Shown here: positions 46,020-54,953 of the stretch, piece by piece
Numbering within the stretch: the first letter of the stretch is position 1
Layout of the letters: each line of letters opens with the position of its first letter
Assembly: GCA_014595895.1 (NCBI GenBank)
Contig: JABUKB010000006.1
Location: 62,001 to 126,000 of the forward strand
DNA: 64,000 nt
From: Lysinibacillus odysseyi
Lineage (GTDB): Bacteria; Bacillota; Bacilli; Bacillales_A; Planococcaceae
Direction of reading: 5' to 3'
Made by a program: the position numbers and the translations under genes
Notes under the pieces: model-generated
The model's input: the letters and a program-made list of their open reading frames with translations, nothing else
The model's database searches: none
Told to the model about the DNA's origin: nothing

Positions 46020-47111
46020 GTGGATAATGGCATAATAGTACCGGAATATCAGCTTTTTATTCAGCCTTTAGAGTTAATTGAACTTCGAAAAGATATCTGG
46101 TGTGATGATCCTGTTCCTGCCAAGCTAACTATCAATAAAAGAAAGTATATTATTGATATCGCCTATCGCGGCTCCCATATCCGGGGATTTCGAAAGAAGT
46201 CGTATCACATTTTGTTTACTAAGCCACATACGTATAGAAATACTAAAGAAATTCATATCAATGCAGAATATAAAGATCCCTCTTTATTAAGAAATAAACT
46301 ATCATTCGATTTTTTCAATGAAATAGGGTGCTTGGCGCCGAAGTCCCAATTTATAAATTTAAAATTAAACGGAAAAAATGAGGGGCTTTATTTGGAACTA
46401 GAATCTGTGGATGAGTATTTTCTCAAGAATCGTCAACTTCCGCAAGGGCCAATATTTTATGGGGTTGATGGCGATGCTAACTTTTCATTGATGAGCGATA
46501 TTGATCAAGATGTAAAGAAATCGCTTATGATTGGATATGAGCTGAAATTGGGAACAGAACAAGATGAACTTCATTTGCAAAAAATGATTATGGATATTAA
46601 TACCATTCCAAAAGCTGAATTTGAAAATGAAATCGTGAAATACATCAATGTTACACAGTACCTTAAGTGGCTGGCTGGTGTTGTTTTCACCCAAAATTTT
46701 GATGGTTTTGTTCATAATTACGCTTTATACCAGAATAGCGAAACGAAACTATTCGAAGTGATTCCGTGGGATTACGATGCCACATGGGGACGGGATGTAA
46801 ACGGGAGAGTGATGGAGGAAGATTATTTGCGTATTGAAGGATTTAATACGCTTACCGCAAGAATTCTCGATGTAAAAACATTTCGGCACCAATACAAAAA
46901 CCTGCTAGAAGTTATTTTAAACAATCAATTCAATGTAGACCATTTGAAACCGAAAATACAAGCCATGCATGATTTAATAAGACCTTATATTCAAAAGGAC
47001 CCTTATAAAAAAGACGATATCCATATATTTGATCAGGAACCGGAGTATATATGCGAGTTTATTGAGGCACGGGCGAAATATATAAGAGAGAAATTAGATT
47101 CGTTAGATTAA
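46020..47111 (+). CDS. cotH: CotH family spore-coat protein kinase
   Basis: A 363-residue atypical kinase. Family blocks include YRGSHIRGFRKKSYHILF (N-lobe, with Arg/Lys contacting ATP), EGLYLELESVDEYFL, GVVFTQNFDGFVHNYALYQN and VIPWDYDATWGRD (the metal-binding Asp motif). CotH phosphorylates coat proteins CotB and CotG in Bacillus. GTG at 46020 has GGAAAG 7 nt upstream. It is divergent from the CotG-like gene, mirroring the known pair. A hairpin follows (47136-47170). The family call is firm; the substrate is inferred. Confidence 0.9.
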   Translation: MDNGIIVPEYQLFIQPLELIELRKDIWCDDPVPAKLTINKRKYIIDIAYRGSHIRGFRKKSYHILFTKPHTYRNTKEIHINAEYKDPSLLRNKLSFDFFNEIGCLAPKSQFINLKLNGKNEGLYLELESVDEYFLKNRQLPQGPIFYGVDGDANFSLMSDIDQDVKKSLMIGYELKLGTEQDELHLQKMIMDINTIPKAEFENEIVKYINVTQYLKWLAGVVFTQNFDGFVHNYALYQNSETKLFEVIPWDYDATWGRDVNGRVMEEDYLRIEGFNTLTARILDVKTFRHQYKNLLEVILNNQFNVDHLKPKIQAMHDLIRPYIQKDPYKKDDIHIFDQEPEYICEFIEARAKYIREKLDSLD

Positions 47112-47135
47112 ATGATTGCATGATTTTATACAAGC

Positions 47136-47170
47136 GGGTGTCCAAAAAGGAAAGCTTTTTGAACACCCCC
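47136..47170 (+). terminator. Hairpin after cotH
   Basis: Arms GGGTGTCCAAAAAG / CTTTTTGAACACCC, strong but with little T-run (CCCTATT). Confidence 0.55.
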
Positions 47171-47181
47171 TATTCCATTCA

Positions 47182-47242
47182 ATCATGATTTCTTAGGAAG
47201 CATTACTCTTGCGGTGGTCGTCTCAAAATGACTTTTCAGACG
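47182..47242 (-). repeat. Dispersed structured repeat, copy 2
   Basis: On the minus strand it matches copy 1 (21212-21308) without the 35-nt internal hairpin. Its outer block folds as GTCTGAAAA / TTTTGAGAC with one mismatch. Confidence 0.75.
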
Positions 47243-47315
47243 TTCTCATTGTTGTTGTTTGAATTAGCATACATTTCCCCGCACTGTGCATATGGCAAAA
47301 TCGTTTAAAGGTTGT

Positions 47316-47759
47316 TCATATCACGATACTTAACTTTTTCCATTCCATTAAAAATTCTTCCTCGCCAGTCTGTTCATCTAATGTTTCTTCTCTTATTGCA
47401 AAGCCATTTTTCAAATAGAAATCAACAGCTTTTTTATTTTTCTTGTACACTTTTAATTGTATGGTCTCCCTTTGTCTTTTTATAAAATCCAACAATTCTT
47501 TCCCATGCCCCTCCCCTTGATGGTTCACATCGATAAATAATGCCGCCAAATAGCTACCCAGCATCGATACGAAGCCGATAACATCTTTTCCCTTACTTAC
47601 AACATAAGTTTCAGACATCGGGATATACTTTTCTTTCATCTCCATTTGCTGTGATTGCCAATAATTCTTATCAATAAAGTCATGGGCTCTTAAAGAACCT
47701 TCATACCATATTTCTACTATTCTATCGACTTCCGTATTTTTGTTTGGCCTAATATTCAC
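47316..47759 (-). CDS. GNAT family N-acetyltransferase
   Basis: A 147-residue acetyltransferase: VSMLGSYLAALFIDVNHQGEGHGKELLDFIKR contains the acetyl-CoA loop (GEGHGKELL), followed by LKVYKKNKKAVDFYLKNGFAIREE. It resembles the YjaB/YncA-like group; the substrate is unknown. GTG at 47759 is chosen because GGGGGAG lies 5 nt before it and the residues that follow (VNIRPNKNTEVDRIVEIW) are family-like. The frame upstream has no site. Confidence 0.85.
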   Translation of the reverse strand: MNIRPNKNTEVDRIVEIWYEGSLRAHDFIDKNYWQSQQMEMKEKYIPMSETYVVSKGKDVIGFVSMLGSYLAALFIDVNHQGEGHGKELLDFIKRQRETIQLKVYKKNKKAVDFYLKNGFAIREETLDEQTGEEEFLMEWKKLSIVI

Positions 47760-48094
47760 TTTATCTCCCCCTATACATCTCAATGCGTTATTCCATTAGA
47801 TGATTCTTTAATGGAGTAACTTTATTATCACGTGACAGGCTCTTAACCTACAAGAAAAATGGAATCCCTTATTTATGGAGACAGGAAATTTCGGTTTATC
47901 TTTTTTGGACACGGTGCAACTTTCTATAATAGTTCAATTTGATTTCAAATCCATAAATATGCACGGTTGCTGAAGATTTGTTTCGGTAAAAGTTATTCCA
48001 ATATGTTAGGGAAAGAAGAAAATCTCTCTAGCTGTTTCGCATAATTTCATCTTTTAAAAATCTTTGTTAACATAGTAAAACAGGAGGAATTCAA
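47760..48094. other. Intergenic stretch before MscS-like gene
   Basis: No gene is visible. A possible promoter (TATAAT near 47933 with a weak TTTTGG-type -35 box) faces the plus strand. AT-rich. Confidence 0.35.
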
Positions 48095-49357
48095 ATGCGT
48101 TTTATTTACAGACAACTGATCCATTATGGAGTAAATCCAATAGTAGCTGATTATCTTTCAGTAGCACTGATGATTGCTTTTATCGTACTCATTTGCATCA
48201 TCGCAAATTTTATAACGAAAAAGATTGTCATTCGATTCATTACACATATTGTGAACAACAATAAGTTTAAGTGGGATAAAATTATTTTAGAAAAGAAAGT
48301 TTTCCACAGATTATCTCACGTTGTTCCAGCGATTATCATTTATTATTTCGCCCGAGCTTTTCCAACCTATGAAGAACTCATCCAAAAAGGGGCAATTACG
48401 TATATAATTCTTGCTGGATTAAGCGTACTAAGCAGTTTATTGGACGCGATTCTTGACATATATCAAAGCTTTGAAGTTTCAAAAGCAAGACCGATTAAGG
48501 GATATATTCAAGTAATTAAAATCATTGTCTTTGTCTTAGGGATTATTTTGGTCATAGCCAACTTAATCGGCGAAAGTCCGCTCATTATCTTAAGTGGGCT
48601 AGGCGCACTTTCTGCTGTATTGCTGCTGGTTTTTAAAGATTCCTTATTAGGGCTTGTTGCAGGGGTTCAGTTAACATCGAATGATATGGTGCGTGTAGGC
48701 GATTGGATTGAAATGCCGAAATACGGAGCCGATGGGGATGTTATTGATCTTTCCCTAAACACGGTAAAAGTACAGAATTTCGACAAAACGATTACAACCA
48801 TTCCAAGTTATGCTTTAATTTCCGATTCTTTCAAAAACTGGAGAGGTATGCAGGTAACTGGCGGCAGACGAATCAAGCGTTCATTATTTATTGATACAAC
48901 AAGTATTTCGTTTTGTTCGAAGGAGATGATTGAGGAGTTTCGGGACATCCATTATCTCACGGATTATATTGATACAAAACAACGTGAAATTGCAGAATAT
49001 AATATCAAAAACCGTATCAATATGAGCAATCACGTAAATGGTAGAGCGCTGACGAATATCGGTGTATTTCGAGCTTATATCAGTAATTATATAAAAAATC
49101 ATCCGGGAATCCATAAAGAAATGACGATAATGGTAAGGCAATTAGCGCCAAGTGAAACGGGTTTGCCAATTGAAATATACGCTTTTTCAAACGATGTGAA
49201 TTGGGCGGTATATGAGTCTATTCAGTCTGACATTTTCGATCATCTCTTGGCAGTAGCACCAGAGTTTGGTCTGCGAATATTCCAAAACCCAACAGGAAAT
49301 GATTTAAGAGTAATGAATCCATCTCAATTAAATAAAATTAAAGGCGATTCACATTAA
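48095..49357 (+). CDS. Mechanosensitive channel, MscS family (YbdG-like)
   Basis: A 420-residue channel. About five helices in the N-terminal half; the pore helix is LSGLGALSAVLLLVFKDSLLGLVAGVQLTSNDMVRVGDWIEMP, which includes the MscS TM3 and beta-domain start. The remaining 170 residues (cytoplasmic cage) are longer than MscS and fit the YbdG/MscM group. It opens on hypoosmotic stress. AGGAGG lies 7 nt before the ATG. A hairpin ends it. Confidence 0.88.
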   Translation: MRFIYRQLIHYGVNPIVADYLSVALMIAFIVLICIIANFITKKIVIRFITHIVNNNKFKWDKIILEKKVFHRLSHVVPAIIIYYFARAFPTYEELIQKGAITYIILAGLSVLSSLLDAILDIYQSFEVSKARPIKGYIQVIKIIVFVLGIILVIANLIGESPLIILSGLGALSAVLLLVFKDSLLGLVAGVQLTSNDMVRVGDWIEMPKYGADGDVIDLSLNTVKVQNFDKTITTIPSYALISDSFKNWRGMQVTGGRRIKRSLFIDTTSISFCSKEMIEEFRDIHYLTDYIDTKQREIAEYNIKNRINMSNHVNGRALTNIGVFRAYISNYIKNHPGIHKEMTIMVRQLAPSETGLPIEIYAFSNDVNWAVYESIQSDIFDHLLAVAPEFGLRIFQNPTGNDLRVMNPSQLNKIKGDSH

Positions 49358-49379
49358 ATATGATAGCTTAAATAAACTC

Positions 49380-49430
49380 AAGGGTACTATCCCAGAAGTC
49401 CAGGTGACTTTAGGATAGCACCCTTTTTAA
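49380..49430 (+). terminator. Terminator after MscS-like gene
   Basis: Arms AAGGGTACTATCC / GGATAGCACCCTT then TTTTAAC. Confidence 0.75.
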
Positions 49431-49959
49431 CATGGATAGGAATATAGCTGAGTGCTGCTTGAATTTTAGATAGGTATTCTCCGTTACGCCTTGTCTTCTT
49501 GAGAAAGGCTGTTCGTATCGCGTTAAAGGGGGATCTGACCAATACCAAAGAATATAATGGCGAACAACTTAGAAATACTGGTAGCCGACAAAGAATGCCT
49601 ATATTTTTTTCCATTCACCCATAAAAGTTTAATTTTATTTTCTTAGGTAATTATCATGCGATATCCTTCTTCGAATAAGCCATACGTCCTGTTCGGAATA
49701 CATGATCTTTCTTCGATCATTCATCATTTACTTGACTCATAATTCTGCTATCTCCACGGAGTTTATCCCTCTTCTCTAAACTTACTGCCGGTGAAACCTC
49801 TATTGCTCTTCCTTTTGACGAGGAATGATTACTCAACAAAAAGGTTAGCGTGACATTCACTAAAATCAAAAGCATACAATCGCTCTCGATTCCTGATAGC
49901 CCAAATCTTCACTAAGGCTTACCATAACATAGGTAAGAGCAAGAAAGGAGGAAGATAAC
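49431..49959. other. Intergenic stretch before His-rich gene
   Basis: No gene seen. Near 49926-49934 the sequence CATAGGTAA with an AC about 16 nt earlier weakly resembles a sigma-K promoter for the following gene. Confidence 0.35.
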
Positions 49960-50175
49960 ATGCCTGAACAACATCACCATGAACACCATCATCATCACTA
50001 TCATATGGGGCAGCACATGGGACAGCATATGGGACACCACACAGGACAACATATGGGGCAACATATGGGACATCATATGGGGCAGCACATGGGGCAGCAT
50101 ACCACACAACCTGTAAGACACCATACTCACCACCACACTCACCACCACCACCACCATCATAGATCTGAACGTTAA
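49960..50175 (+). CDS. Histidine-rich MGQH-repeat protein
   Basis: A 71-residue protein: 13 N-terminal His/Glu-rich residues (MPEQHHHEHHHHH), eight four-residue units of the form MG(Q/H)H, then TTQPVRHHTHHHTHHHHHHHRSER. About half of all residues are His. AGAAAGGAGG is a strong ribosome site before the ATG, and a hairpin follows (50186-50222), so it is expressed. It resembles small His-rich coat or metal-binding proteins of Bacilli; function is not known. It would bind Zn, Ni or Cu strongly. Confidence 0.72.
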   Translation: MPEQHHHEHHHHHYHMGQHMGQHMGHHTGQHMGQHMGHHMGQHMGQHTTQPVRHHTHHHTHHHHHHHRSER

Positions 50176-50185
50176 TACGTAAGCG

Positions 50186-50222
50186 TCATAGCCCACATCT
50201 TCTATAGATGTGGGCTATTCGG
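50186..50222 (+). terminator. Hairpin after His-rich gene
   Basis: Perfect arms ATAGCCCACATCT / AGATGTGGGCTAT, with a weak T-tail. Confidence 0.65.
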
Positions 50223-50418
50223 CACTTACTTTATATTCATTTGCCAGGTTACTGAACACTTCCCTTTTCTAATCACACAATTACTCAAAACGACATGCCA
50301 ATAAGCCATGAACTAACATGATCTTGTTTAAATGTATACTTTCATAATCTCCATTGCATTGTATATATAAATATGGGTTTACTTTCCTCAACTATATAGT
50401 CCAATTGCTGAAAAGACA

Positions 50419-50685
50419 TCAATGATATCTAAACCACGCAAACCATTTCCCCTGTTTGTTTTCAGTCACAAAAATTTGTCTATATGATGCATCATATACC
50501 GGTAGATATTGTGGGAATAGTAATTCTGCAAACTGGAAATTATCAGCTATTTCTTCTCCGCAATAATTTTTTGCAAATCCAATATCTTCTTTACTTTTAA
50601 AGGATTATGCTTAGCTAATTCGCTTAAATAATAAAAAACAGCAAATATAATAACTAAAATGTGACAAAATATTCCTTACTTTCAA
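50419..50685 (-). pseudogene. Frame-broken gene for a small membrane-anchored protein
   Basis: After GAGGGGG and a TTG start at 50685 the frame reads MKVRNILSH, but a hydrophobic segment (ILVIIFAVFYYLSELAKHNP) lies in another frame, and the continuation (KEDIGFAKNYCGEE…, ending KWFAWFRYH before TGA at 50419) returns to the first frame. So two compensating indels, in CATTTTAG and CCTTTAAAAG runs, break an about 88-residue protein. Family not recognised. It lies just downstream of the SLH-NlpC gene on the same strand. Homopolymer sequencing error could also explain it. Confidence 0.5.
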
Positions 50686-50699
50686 TATAACCCCCTCTT

Positions 50700-52277
50700 T
50701 TAGAAATAACGCCTTGCCCCTGAATAATTCTTTTTATAAACTCCCGTATTCATCGATTCGATTTTCACTTTTGAAGCATAGTGTGGTGCATGTAACATTT
50801 TGCCGTCACCAACATATAGCCCCACATGATATACTTTTCCCTTGCCGCCATTATACGCAAAGAATACGAAGTCCCCAGGTTTTAAATTCTTCTTCGCAAC
50901 GGCCTTTCCGCCTGTCGCCTGGTAAAATGAATCACGAGGAATCATAACTCCATGCGTTCTAAATACCGCATATAGAATCCCTGAGCAATCATATCCCCAT
51001 GAAGATGTCCCTGCCCATAAATATGGTAAGCCTAAATAGCGTTTTGCTTCCTTAATAATTGTGGCAGCAGTCGGTTTTGGAATTTTGCTATATGATACAT
51101 GCGACTTTGCATCGCTTTTCTTTAGTAACTTAATGCCTTTACTTGGCGTGTCCACATAATAAAACTTCGCATCCTCTTTGATTACAGGTAAAATCGTTGC
51201 ATAACTAATTTCTAAAAACTTTGTTTTTGCATCTTCTTCCAAGAGATGTGCTTTTTGCGAAGTAACGATAGCAATGGCACAGTCGTCGTAATTTTTATTC
51301 GTTGCTACAACGTGAGCTTGTGGTACCCATCCTGGATAACCCGCCTTTAAATACGGGACATATTGATTTTTTGCCGCAACACGTTGCCATTTACCTTTCG
51401 TTTCAAGTAATGAAACTTCATCACCATACAATGCTTGTGTGTCTGTTCGATCAACTAACCATTTCTTTTGTGACAAGCTTAATGATGAAATCCATTTTTG
51501 CATTTCAACTGGCTTGTTTGTTGAAGGGCGATCAACAACACGCGCTTGATTTGGCTTATTCCATAGGTTTGTTACGGCTACATCGACAACATATCGCTTC
51601 TTGCCCGTTTCTATTGCACAGCTTTCGAATACTGGCGGTGCTGGCTCCGTAGGTCGCAATGAAGGCTCAATAATTCTTGCCATATAGGAAGCGAAATCCC
51701 CACGCGTCATCATTGTATTTGGGTTGAATTTTTCGTTTTTTGCCGGAATTATAATTTTATTTGCTATGAATGCCTGAACCGCATTATATGCACTATGATT
51801 TTTTGGAATATCTGCGTATGTAGTTGTGGCTTGCCCTGTTAATTGGTACGCTTTCGCAAGAATTTTTACTGCCTGCGCACGCGATAGCTTTGCATCAGGA
51901 TTAAACTTTCCTTCATACCCCGTCATAATTCCCAACTCTGCAATTCCTGCTATGACAGGCATTCGAGGGTCATCTGCTTGGACATCTTCATATGTAGGAA
52001 TTGCACTCAGTTCTGTATCAACTTTTAATGCGCGAACGATGAACTCTGCCGCTTCATATCTTGTAATCGCATCATTCACACGGAATAGTTCATTCGGCTT
52101 CATCGTGATTACCCCTAAATCACTTAATACTGTAAGCTCTTTATTTAATTTTGAATCACTTTTTACATCTGAAAACATTTGGGCATACCCTACATTTGTT
52201 ACTATAACGAACATGAAACAAATTATACTGATTTGAAAAAGAACTTTTCGAATCGTACACTTATTGCTAGTTTTCAT
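50700..52277 (-). CDS. SLH-domain NlpC/P60 cell-wall hydrolase
   Basis: A 525-residue secreted protein: signal peptide (KVLFQISIICFMFVIVTNVGYA), three SLH modules (FSDVKSDSKLNKELTVLSDLG; ADDPRMPVIAGIAELGIMTGY; IPKNHSAYNAVQAFIANKII) that bind wall pyruvylated polymer, SH3-like segments, then an NlpC/P60 domain with Cys in GYDCSGIL, His in KVYHVGLYVGD and HAP. It cuts peptide stems of peptidoglycan, YkfC-like. AAAGGAGG precedes the ATG. Length and order are normal for Bacilli. Confidence 0.92.
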   Translation of the reverse strand: MKTSNKCTIRKVLFQISIICFMFVIVTNVGYAQMFSDVKSDSKLNKELTVLSDLGVITMKPNELFRVNDAITRYEAAEFIVRALKVDTELSAIPTYEDVQADDPRMPVIAGIAELGIMTGYEGKFNPDAKLSRAQAVKILAKAYQLTGQATTTYADIPKNHSAYNAVQAFIANKIIIPAKNEKFNPNTMMTRGDFASYMARIIEPSLRPTEPAPPVFESCAIETGKKRYVVDVAVTNLWNKPNQARVVDRPSTNKPVEMQKWISSLSLSQKKWLVDRTDTQALYGDEVSLLETKGKWQRVAAKNQYVPYLKAGYPGWVPQAHVVATNKNYDDCAIAIVTSQKAHLLEEDAKTKFLEISYATILPVIKEDAKFYYVDTPSKGIKLLKKSDAKSHVSYSKIPKPTAATIIKEAKRYLGLPYLWAGTSSWGYDCSGILYAVFRTHGVMIPRDSFYQATGGKAVAKKNLKPGDFVFFAYNGGKGKVYHVGLYVGDGKMLHAPHYASKVKIESMNTGVYKKNYSGARRYF

Positions 52278-52649
52278 TTGCTATAAACCTCCTTTAATTT
52301 TGAAAAATTTTGTAAAATCATATCCTTTCCTTTTAAATATAATAGTATTAATTGTAATTTTTTTCTATAATATTAAATTATTTTTTGATTTATATAAATT
52401 ATTACAAAATTATTTTGATTCGATGTTATTTACCTAATCAATACACTTCAAAATCGGTTACAACTTTTATATAACTAATCAAGCATCATTTTTGAATGAA
52501 GGAACGAAAAGCCTAATTTCTCATTTTTATGTTGAGAAGCTAGGCTCTTTTAATATTGAAACTTCCTTAACGTTGTAAATCCGCATTTTCCTGACGCTCC
52601 CCCTATAATAGCTACTTAGTTCAATTAAAGAAAAACTATATTTTAGCCA
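52278..52649. other. Intergenic stretch between SLH gene and thpR
   Basis: AT-rich; holds the promoter of the SLH gene and the terminator at 52508-52550. No gene is seen. Confidence 0.5.
52508..52550. terminator. Terminator after thpR
   Basis: Arms AAAGCCTAATTTCTC / GAGAAGCTAGGCTCTTT, imperfect but long, about 100 nt past the thpR stop. Confidence 0.6.
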
Positions 52650-53219
52650 TCAGTCTACTAAAGAAAACGCTGCAATCGATTCATATTTTGGTGTATTTTC
52701 TAGGTTTGATTTATATAAGACAATTTCACTTACTTCAAAAGATAAAGCCTTTTCTATAAAAGGGTTATGCGTGACTAAATCGACCATTTTGAAATCTTCA
52801 TTTTTTCCCCATTTCCGGGCCAATGTGATATGGGGATGATAAGGACGTGTTTCTAAAGAGAACCCTGCTGCAAGACAAGTTTTATGGACAATTTCCTGAA
52901 GTTGATATAACTGATTCACTTCATTCACTGCTCCCCAAAATATGCGAGGGGATTTTTGAGGACCAAACACATTCAGTCCTGTAACCTCCAGCATAAAAGC
53001 TTTTTCTTTCTTAATGGCATCGCCGACCAATTCAATAACGAAGGACAGTTGCTGCGGGTTTACTGCGCCAAGAAAAGCAAGGGTTATATGATAATCATTT
53101 AAATCCACCCAGCGTTTAAACTGGAACATTGGTTTGATTTGTGTCAGTTCATCGTGAATTGTTTGTTTAACATCATTCGGAATACGCACTGCCCAAAAAT
53201 AGTGGGGCTGTCTCTCCAT
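52650..53219 (-). CDS. thpR: RNA 2',3'-cyclic phosphodiesterase ThpR
   Basis: A 189-residue 2H phosphoesterase. Both His motifs are present: YHITLAFLG (about residue 43) and HPHITLARKW (about 127), placed in symmetric lobes. It opens 2',3'-cyclic phosphate at RNA ends to 2'-phosphate. ATG 53219 gives MERQPHYFWAVRIP; GAGGTGAG precedes it. It is monocistronic. Length matches the family. Confidence 0.92.
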   Translation of the reverse strand: MERQPHYFWAVRIPNDVKQTIHDELTQIKPMFQFKRWVDLNDYHITLAFLGAVNPQQLSFVIELVGDAIKKEKAFMLEVTGLNVFGPQKSPRIFWGAVNEVNQLYQLQEIVHKTCLAAGFSLETRPYHPHITLARKWGKNEDFKMVDLVTHNPFIEKALSFEVSEIVLYKSNLENTPKYESIAAFSLVD

Positions 53220-53577
53220 ATGCTCTCACCTCTTTTTATAATTGAAGCTACAAATAATAATGCTGAGCCCATGATAAAACGCTTTAGTGGATTAAGAATG
53301 AGCATTAATAACAAAATTAATGCATTTAAAATATAGTAAAAATATCCATTATAAAAAGCCATTCAGACTCACGGGATGTAAATCTATCCACCTCTATGAC
53401 AACAGCAATAATTGTTCCTAGATGTTTTGAGTAGTTTTCAAAACATGTTCTTTATTCGGTTTATAGTTATTGCTTCTATGCTTTAAAAGTACAAAATAAA
53501 AAACCTAATAAATCAATACTTGGGGTTTATTGATTTATTAGGTGTATTTAAATGGGAGTATGTTTCTCTTTATATTA
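53220..53577. other. Intergenic stretch between thpR and the permease gene
   Basis: Holds a weak minus-strand open frame (53144-53362) overlapping thpR without a ribosome site, which I do not accept, and the terminator below. Confidence 0.45.
53497..53543 (-). terminator. Terminator of the amidohydrolase-permease operon
   Basis: Arms ACCTAATAAATCAATA / TATTGATTTATTAGGT, 16 bp perfect, then TTTTTATTTT on the minus strand. Confidence 0.85.
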
Positions 53578-54936
53578 TCATTCTTCTAATGAAGGTGTGT
53601 TAGTGTTAATAATCGGTACAGCGTTTTTTATTAAGACATAATACAATGTTGCTGAAATAAGAATGCCAACAATCCATGCTATATCAACACCATTCATAGC
53701 CTTCGCAATTGGACCTACATAGATTTCCGTATTTAAAAATGGGATTTGAAGCAATATTGTGATTAAGTATACAGCAATTGTTTTTGTGTTGAAAACCTTA
53801 AAAATACCATCTTTCTTCTCATATTCACTGTGATGATAGTGTGTTCTTCCTAGAATAAAGAAGTCCATTAATGTAATTGTACTCCAAGGAATGATAAAGA
53901 ATAGAACAAAGACTAAATACATTTGGAAATTAGCCATAAAGTTTCCTGCACCTATCGTAGCTATTAGGCCCATGATTAGAGCAATGAAGAGCGATGCAAA
54001 AACACGTAACCTTGCAGTAGTTTTAAATGGAATGAAATTACTAATAATGGATAATAAAATAATCCCTGCTCCATAAATATTTAACGAATTAATAACCAGT
54101 ACGCCGATTGTTAGTGAAAATGCAATAATCCAACCGATTGTACCCATACTTTTAATTTGTCCCATGACATTCCCGTCAGTTACCATTGTTGCACTAAGAG
54201 CACCCAATACCATTAACCACGCTGAACTTAGGAATGTGCCAGCATAACTATAAAAAAATGTTTTCTTACTTTCCTCTGGTCTAATAAATCTTGTATGATC
54301 CGATACATATGGTCCATATGTTATTTGCCATGTTACACATATAGAAGTCATTAGTATAAAAGCAGATAAATTAAACTCTCCTGAAATTAATTGAGTACTA
54401 TTTAAATTTGTAAACAGAAGAATTGTTAGAATAACAAAGATAAAAATAAATAGTATTGTAAATACTCTTAAAGATTTTTGTAAAATGCTCTGACCAAAAA
54501 TAGCAATGAGAACCATTGGAATTAGACTCACAATAACCATTAAATTCAGGTTCAGCCCTAACGTTTCTTGCAATCCTTGACCTACTACTATCGTATTAGT
54601 AGATCCATAGCCGATATACATAATAAAAATAATAATCATAGGCAATATCGCACCGTAATAGCCAAATTGTGCACGACTTTGAACTACTTGCGGAAGACCG
54701 CTTTTAGGACCGATAGCAGCATGTAGAGCCATAATAATCGCGCCTATTGCATGTCCTAATATAATTGAGATAGTTGCCCATAAAAAATCCAGCCCTACTA
54801 AAATAGCTAATGCTCCTGTTACTACTGTTGTAGATACTGTACTAGCTGAAAACCAGGTAAAGAACATTTCACTTGCTTTATGATTCCGTTTTTCAATAGG
54901 AATAAATTCATGACTAACATTTTCAATTTTGGCCAA
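53578..54936 (-). CDS. NCS1 family permease (cytosine/purine permease-like)
   Basis: A 452-residue twelve-helix transporter. FFTWFSASTVSTTVVTGALA at the N-terminus, GLPQVVQSRAQFGYYGAILP and NFMANFQMYLVFVLFFIIPWSTITLMDFF fit the CodB/PurP-like NCS1 family that imports nucleobases and related heterocycles with Na+ or H+. It starts at TTG 54936, with GGAGGTG 7 nt upstream, 17 nt after the amidohydrolase stop, so the pair is cotranscribed. Substrate is unknown; the genomic pairing with a deacetylase hints at an acetylated or polyamine-like solute. Confidence 0.82.
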   Translation of the reverse strand: MAKIENVSHEFIPIEKRNHKASEMFFTWFSASTVSTTVVTGALAILVGLDFLWATISIILGHAIGAIIMALHAAIGPKSGLPQVVQSRAQFGYYGAILPMIIIFIMYIGYGSTNTIVVGQGLQETLGLNLNLMVIVSLIPMVLIAIFGQSILQKSLRVFTILFIFIFVILTILLFTNLNSTQLISGEFNLSAFILMTSICVTWQITYGPYVSDHTRFIRPEESKKTFFYSYAGTFLSSAWLMVLGALSATMVTDGNVMGQIKSMGTIGWIIAFSLTIGVLVINSLNIYGAGIILLSIISNFIPFKTTARLRVFASLFIALIMGLIATIGAGNFMANFQMYLVFVLFFIIPWSTITLMDFFILGRTHYHHSEYEKKDGIFKVFNTKTIAVYLITILLQIPFLNTEIYVGPIAKAMNGVDIAWIVGILISATLYYVLIKNAVPIINTNTPSLEE

Positions 54937-54953
54937 TAAAAAACACCTCCAAA

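Noticed and set aside
49912-50196. Minus-strand proteins opposite the His-rich gene.
   Set aside because: They are shadows of a repetitive coding sequence, without ribosome sites.
53144-53362. 72-codon minus-strand membrane-like open frame.
   Set aside because: It overlaps the start of thpR by 76 bases and has no ribosome site; it could be a relic but I cannot support it.
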